Origin: Yoonia sp. G8-12
GTDB lineage: Bacteria > Pseudomonadota > Alphaproteobacteria > Rhodobacterales > Rhodobacteraceae
Reading direction: 5' to 3'
Assembly: GCF_038443675.1 (NCBI RefSeq)
Contig: NZ_CP151762.1
Coordinates: 1,240,001-1,304,000 of the forward strand
DNA length: 64,000 nucleotides
In this document: positions 60,779 to 64,000 of the stretch, piece by piece
Numbering within the stretch: position 1 is the first letter of the stretch
Layout of the letters: each line of letters opens with the position of its first letter
Position numbers and translations under genes: made by a program
Notes under the pieces: generated by a model
What the model was told of the DNA's origin: nothing
What the model saw: the letters and a program-made list of their open reading frames with translations, nothing else
Databases searched by the model: none

Positions 60779-61954
60779 ATGGCTTGGAAGACACTCGACG
60801 ATATGGATTTTGCGGGCAAACGCGCCTTAGTGCGCGTGGATATCAACGTACCGGTCGAGGACGGCGTTGTCACTGACACCACCCGCATTGAACGGATCAT
60901 CCCCACGGTTGATGATATTCAGGAAAAAGGCGGCAAGGTGATCCTGATGGCGCATTTCGGGCGTCCGAAAGGTCAGGTCGTGCCTGAAATGTCGCTGGAA
61001 CATATCGCCGGTGCGGTGGCAGATGTTCTGGGCCTGCCAGTGACCTTTGTGAATTCCGACTATGGCGATGCCGTGGCCGAGATGGAGGGCGACGAGGTTT
61101 TGTTGTTGGAGAACCTGCGCTTTAACCCCGGTGAGGAAAAGAATGACGAAGGCTTTGCCAAGCGGTTGGCCAGCCTTGGCGACATCTATGTGAACGATGC
61201 GTTCTCTGCCGCGCACCGCGCCCATGCCAGCACCGAGGCGATTGCCCGCCTGCTGCCCTCATGCGCGGGCCGTTTGATGGCCGAAGAACTGGGCGCGCTG
61301 GAAAAAGCGTTGGGAACACCCGAACGCCCTGTGGTGGCTGTAGTTGGCGGCGCGAAAGTGTCCACCAAGCTGGACCTTTTGGGCAATCTTGTGAGCAAGG
61401 TCGATCATCTGGTGATTGGCGGTGGCATGGCCAATACCTTTCTTGCTGCGCAAGGCATTGATGTGGGCAAATCGCTTTGCGAACACGATCTGGCGGACAC
61501 TGCGCGCGATATTCTGGCCAAGGCCGACGCAGCGGGATGCGAGATTATTCTGCCGCGCGACATTGTTGTGGCGCGCGAATTCAAGGCCGGTGCCGAAAAC
61601 GAAACCCTTGCCCCCGATGCCTGCCCTGCGGATGCGATGATCCTTGATGCGGGGCCAGCGACGGTGGTCTATATCTGTGAGGTTTTGGAAAAAGCCAAAA
61701 CGCTGGTCTGGAATGGCCCGTTGGGCGCGTTCGAGATTGCACCGTTTGATGCGGCCACCAATGCGGCGGCGGCGAAGGCGGCGGAACTTTCCAAGGCAGG
61801 CAATCTGATCTCGGTGGCCGGTGGCGGCGATACGGTTGCGGCGCTGAACCAAGCGGGCGCTGCGGATGATTTCACCTATATCTCGACCGCCGGCGGTGCG
61901 TTTCTGGAATGGATGGAAGGCAAGGAATTGCCGGGTGTGGCAGCACTTGGGTAG
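60779..61954 (+). CDS. pgk: Phosphoglycerate kinase
   Basis: A 391-aa glycolytic enzyme moving phosphate between 1,3-bisphosphoglycerate and ADP. The substrate site VRVDINVPVEDG and DTTRIERIIPT near the N-terminus, LLENLRFNPGEEKND, and the ATP-site SVAGGGDTVAALNQAG near the end are all present. ATG 60779 with AGCAGGA upstream gives the family start MAWKTLDDMDFAGKRALV. The open frame to 60716 is not used. gap is not adjacent. Confidence 0.96.
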   Translation: MAWKTLDDMDFAGKRALVRVDINVPVEDGVVTDTTRIERIIPTVDDIQEKGGKVILMAHFGRPKGQVVPEMSLEHIAGAVADVLGLPVTFVNSDYGDAVAEMEGDEVLLLENLRFNPGEEKNDEGFAKRLASLGDIYVNDAFSAAHRAHASTEAIARLLPSCAGRLMAEELGALEKALGTPERPVVAVVGGAKVSTKLDLLGNLVSKVDHLVIGGGMANTFLAAQGIDVGKSLCEHDLADTARDILAKADAAGCEIILPRDIVVAREFKAGAENETLAPDACPADAMILDAGPATVVYICEVLEKAKTLVWNGPLGAFEIAPFDAATNAAAAKAAELSKAGNLISVAGGGDTVAALNQAGAADDFTYISTAGGAFLEWMEGKELPGVAALG

Positions 61955-61955
61955 G

Positions 61956-61969
61956 TGTTTGCGATAACA
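61956..61969. promoter_or_regulatory. LacI-type operator 1 before fba
   Basis: TGTTTGCGATAACA matches the edd palindrome TGTTAGCGCTAACA at 12 of 14 bases. It begins 1 nt past the pgk stop. Confidence 0.6.
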
Positions 61970-61976
61970 TTGCGCC

Positions 61977-61990
61977 CGGTTGCGCTAACA
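61977..61990. promoter_or_regulatory. LacI-type operator 2 before fba
   Basis: CGGTTGCGCTAACA matches the edd palindrome at 11 of 14 bases, with a complete right half. Its centre is 21 bp from that of site 1, two helical turns, so both sites face the same side of the DNA. It lies 68 bp before the fba ATG. Confidence 0.55.
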
Positions 61991-62058
61991 CATTTGCAAC
62001 CGGGCCAATCGCCCCCTATCGCTGCTGTGAACTGGAGTTACGCCATAAGGGGCCTACA

Positions 62059-62988
62059 ATGAAAACCACCCGCACCGTTCAAAAAATCCTTGCCAACTAC
62101 GAAGGCGAAACGCCGGGTGTGAAGGCCAATCTGGCGCGCATCCTGATGAACGGGAAACTGGGTGGCACTGGCAAGATGATTATCCTGCCCGTCGATCAAG
62201 GGTTCGAGCACGGCCCTGCGCGGTCTTTCGCGCCAAACCCCGCCGCCTATGATCCGCATTACCACTACCAACTGGCGATTGACGCAGGCCTGAACGCCTA
62301 TGCCGCCCCATTGGGCATGATCGAGGCGGGTGCGGATACCTTCGCAGGCCAGATCCCGACGATCCTGAAGGTGAACTCGGCCAACTCGCTGATCCCCGAT
62401 GCAGCACCCAAGACCCAAGCGATCACCGCATCGGTCGATGATGCGCTGCGCCTCGGGTGTTCGGCAATCGGCTTTACGGTCTACCCCGGGTCGTCCGCCG
62501 CGTTGGAGATGTTCGGCGACATCGCGGAAATGCGCAAGGAAGCGGCTGCCAAAGGCATCGCCACCGTCATCTGGTCCTATCCGCGTGGTGAGGCGCTGGA
62601 CAAAGACGGCGAGACCGCCATTGATATCGGTGCCTATGCGGCCCAGATCGCGGCGCTGCTGGGCGCGCATATCATCAAGATCAAACTCAGCACCGATCAC
62701 CTGAGCCTGCCTGAGGCAAAGAAAGTTTACGAGGCGCAAGACATTGATGTCGCCACACAAGCCGCCCGTGTTCGCCACTGCGTACAAAGTGCGTTTGATG
62801 GTCGCCGCTTGATGGTGTTCTCGGGCGGTGCGGCCAAAGGTGCCGATGCGGTTTATGATGATGCCCGCGCAATCCGTGATGGTGGCGGCAACGGGTCGAT
62901 CATCGGGCGCAATTCGTTCCAGCGTGACCGCGCAGATGCGATTGCGATGCTGAACAAACTGGTCGAGATTTATCGCGGCAAGGACTGA
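62059..62988 (+). CDS. fba: Class I fructose-bisphosphate aldolase (DhnA type)
   Basis: 309 aa. It splits fructose-1,6-bisphosphate or runs in reverse for gluconeogenesis. The DhnA/FbaB pattern is seen: ILPVDQGFEHGPARSFAPNP, AIGFTVYPGS, the Schiff-base Lys in HIIKIKLSTDH, and the phosphate-binding VFSGGAAKG and IIGRNSFQR. ATG 62059 with AAGGGG 6 nt upstream is the family start. It may be partly transcribed from pgk but has its own operator-rich gap of 104 bp. Confidence 0.94.
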   Translation: MKTTRTVQKILANYEGETPGVKANLARILMNGKLGGTGKMIILPVDQGFEHGPARSFAPNPAAYDPHYHYQLAIDAGLNAYAAPLGMIEAGADTFAGQIPTILKVNSANSLIPDAAPKTQAITASVDDALRLGCSAIGFTVYPGSSAALEMFGDIAEMRKEAAAKGIATVIWSYPRGEALDKDGETAIDIGAYAAQIAALLGAHIIKIKLSTDHLSLPEAKKVYEAQDIDVATQAARVRHCVQSAFDGRRLMVFSGGAAKGADAVYDDARAIRDGGGNGSIIGRNSFQRDRADAIAMLNKLVEIYRGKD

Positions 62989-63088
62989 TCGTTGGCCCGC
63001 CGTAATACGCCCGTTTCGCTGCGTGATTGAATGCCGTAAAACGTGCGCAAATCAAACTTGCGAATGACACAGAAGGCTGGCGGATATC

Positions 63089-63910
63089 ATGCACTCAATT
63101 GCACTGGCGCTTGGGGCGGGCGGCGCGCGCGGACTGGCCCATATTCATGCGATCCGGGCTTTTGATGATCTTGGGCTGAGGCCAAAGGCCATCGCGGGTA
63201 CATCGATGGGGTCGATCATCGGCGCTGCGGCCTGTGCAGGGATGAGCGCCGATGCGATCACCGACCATATCTTTGGCAAGATCAGCAATCCGCTGTCGCT
63301 GGTCAACGATGCCTTCAAGGTCCGTGCCACCAGCATCAAGCGTTTCTTCGAAGAAGGCGGGCCGCGCATTGGCGAACTGAACCTTGAGCGTATTCTGGAC
63401 GTGGTCTTGCCCGATGCGATTCCGGAAACCTTTGCCGAACTGACCATCCCGCTCAAGATCGCTGCAACAGATTTCTATGGCCAGCGCACAGCGGTGTTTG
63501 CGGACGGGCCTTTGCTGTCGGCAATGGCCGCCTCTGCCGCGATGCCTGCTGTTTTTCTGCCGGTTGAGCGCAATGGTCGCTTTCACATTGATGGCAGCGC
63601 CACAAACCCCTGCCCTTTGGACCTTGTGCAAGATGATGCAGATCATGTCATCGCCATTGATGTCTCGGGCGGGACGCACGGTGATCCCACAGAACGCCCC
63701 AGCAAGATTGACGCGATGTATGGGTCAAACCAGATGATGCAGATGTCGATCGTTCAGAATGCAGCGATGCATTACCCTCAAACGGTGCTGCTGCGCCCGC
63801 CGGTCGATAGTTATCGGGCTTTGGATTTATTGAAGGCCAAAGAGATACTCGAACAGACTGCAGCGCTATGTGAACAGGTGAAATCCGAGATTGACCGGCT
63901 GGGCGCGTAA
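63089..63910 (+). CDS. Patatin-like phospholipase
   Basis: A 273-aa RssA-type lipid acyl hydrolase. The oxyanion hole is GAGGARGLAHI, the nucleophile Ser is in GTSMGSIIGAA (about residue 40), and the catalytic Asp is in FHIDGSATNPCP. There is no signal peptide, so it acts in the cytoplasm or at the inner membrane. The last 90 bp of the window after it hold no gene. Confidence 0.92.
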   Translation: MHSIALALGAGGARGLAHIHAIRAFDDLGLRPKAIAGTSMGSIIGAAACAGMSADAITDHIFGKISNPLSLVNDAFKVRATSIKRFFEEGGPRIGELNLERILDVVLPDAIPETFAELTIPLKIAATDFYGQRTAVFADGPLLSAMAASAAMPAVFLPVERNGRFHIDGSATNPCPLDLVQDDADHVIAIDVSGGTHGDPTERPSKIDAMYGSNQMMQMSIVQNAAMHYPQTVLLRPPVDSYRALDLLKAKEILEQTAALCEQVKSEIDRLGA

Positions 63911-64000
63911 CGGCCGCGCAGGTCCACAGATCGCAATAAAATAGCACTTTCACTGCAAATAATGATTCCCTTTACGAATCAGATATGCGATTCTGCTTTC

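Overview
The window is a stretch of chromosome from an alphaproteobacterium of the Rhodobacterales, most likely the Roseobacter group. The grounds are gene content and order: SmpA-yceD-rpmF-plsX-fabH-ihfA-merR followed by tRNA-Pro, the scpB-scpA-nagZ-SPOR-argS-dgt block, a two-domain dCTP deaminase, a TRAP uptake operon, edd-eda, a class I fructose-bisphosphate aldolase, moderately high GC and TTG/GTG-tolerant starts. There is no rRNA operon, CRISPR array, phage or intact insertion sequence. Most of the window is core genome, with a few AT-richer patches (about 4.4-5.4, 18.4-18.8, 20.0-20.4 and 51.9-52.6 kb) that hold poorly conserved genes.

Layout. 0-6.5 kb: truncated M20 amidohydrolase, mazG, an ABC-F ATPase, OlsB-like acyltransferase, msrB, a secreted unknown and an SmpA/OmlA lipoprotein. 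6-11.3 kb: yceD, rpmF, plsX, fabH, ihfA, a MerR regulator, tRNA-Pro(GGG) and dcd. 11.3-18 kb, minus strand: a 62-aa protein, scpB/scpA, nagZ, a SPOR protein, argS and dgt. 18-30.5 kb: erpA, xth, a flavin monooxygenase, dksA, MoxR ATPase, stress protein, GNAT, a DUF2927 lipoprotein, VWA (CoxE-like) protein, DedA, M48 protease, PIN nuclease and an RlmI-type methyltransferase. 31-41.6 kb: edd-eda, a chemoreceptor, glnE, YbaK, DUF2852, RDD protein and bpt. 41.7-48.9 kb: a TRAP transporter, a LysM/solute-binding fusion and yghU. 49-53 kb: a Ca/Na antiporter and the ilv operon behind a leader-peptide attenuator. 53-64 kb: EF-hand protein, a Rieske oxygenase, nucleoside hydrolase, selO, a DMT exporter, a DUF3179 protein, two cyclophilins, pgk, fba and a patatin phospholipase.

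Two themes stand out. First, seven genes (nine places) carry reading-frame breaks, and every break sits on a homopolymer of 5-6 identical bases. In eight of nine, one more base of the same kind restores a full family-length protein. This points to homopolymer miscalls in the assembly rather than gene decay, so ABC-F, VWA, glnE, TRAP permease, two lipoproteins and the Rieske gene should be read as probably intact.

Second, the non-coding DNA has readable control signals. These are a 15-codon ilv leader peptide with Val-Val-Leu-Ile-Val codons and a terminator; a perfect LacI-type palindrome before edd, with two related sites 21 bp apart before fba, suggesting joint control of Entner-Doudoroff and gluconeogenic genes; two near-identical 19-bp palindromes before the DUF2852 gene; and an 8-bp inverted repeat before xth. 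I did not find a clearly new multi-gene system. The best candidates for follow-up are the DUF2852 operator pair, the orphan LysM/SBP fusion, the lipoprotein gene inside the ilv operon and the PIN nuclease coupled to an rRNA methyltransferase.
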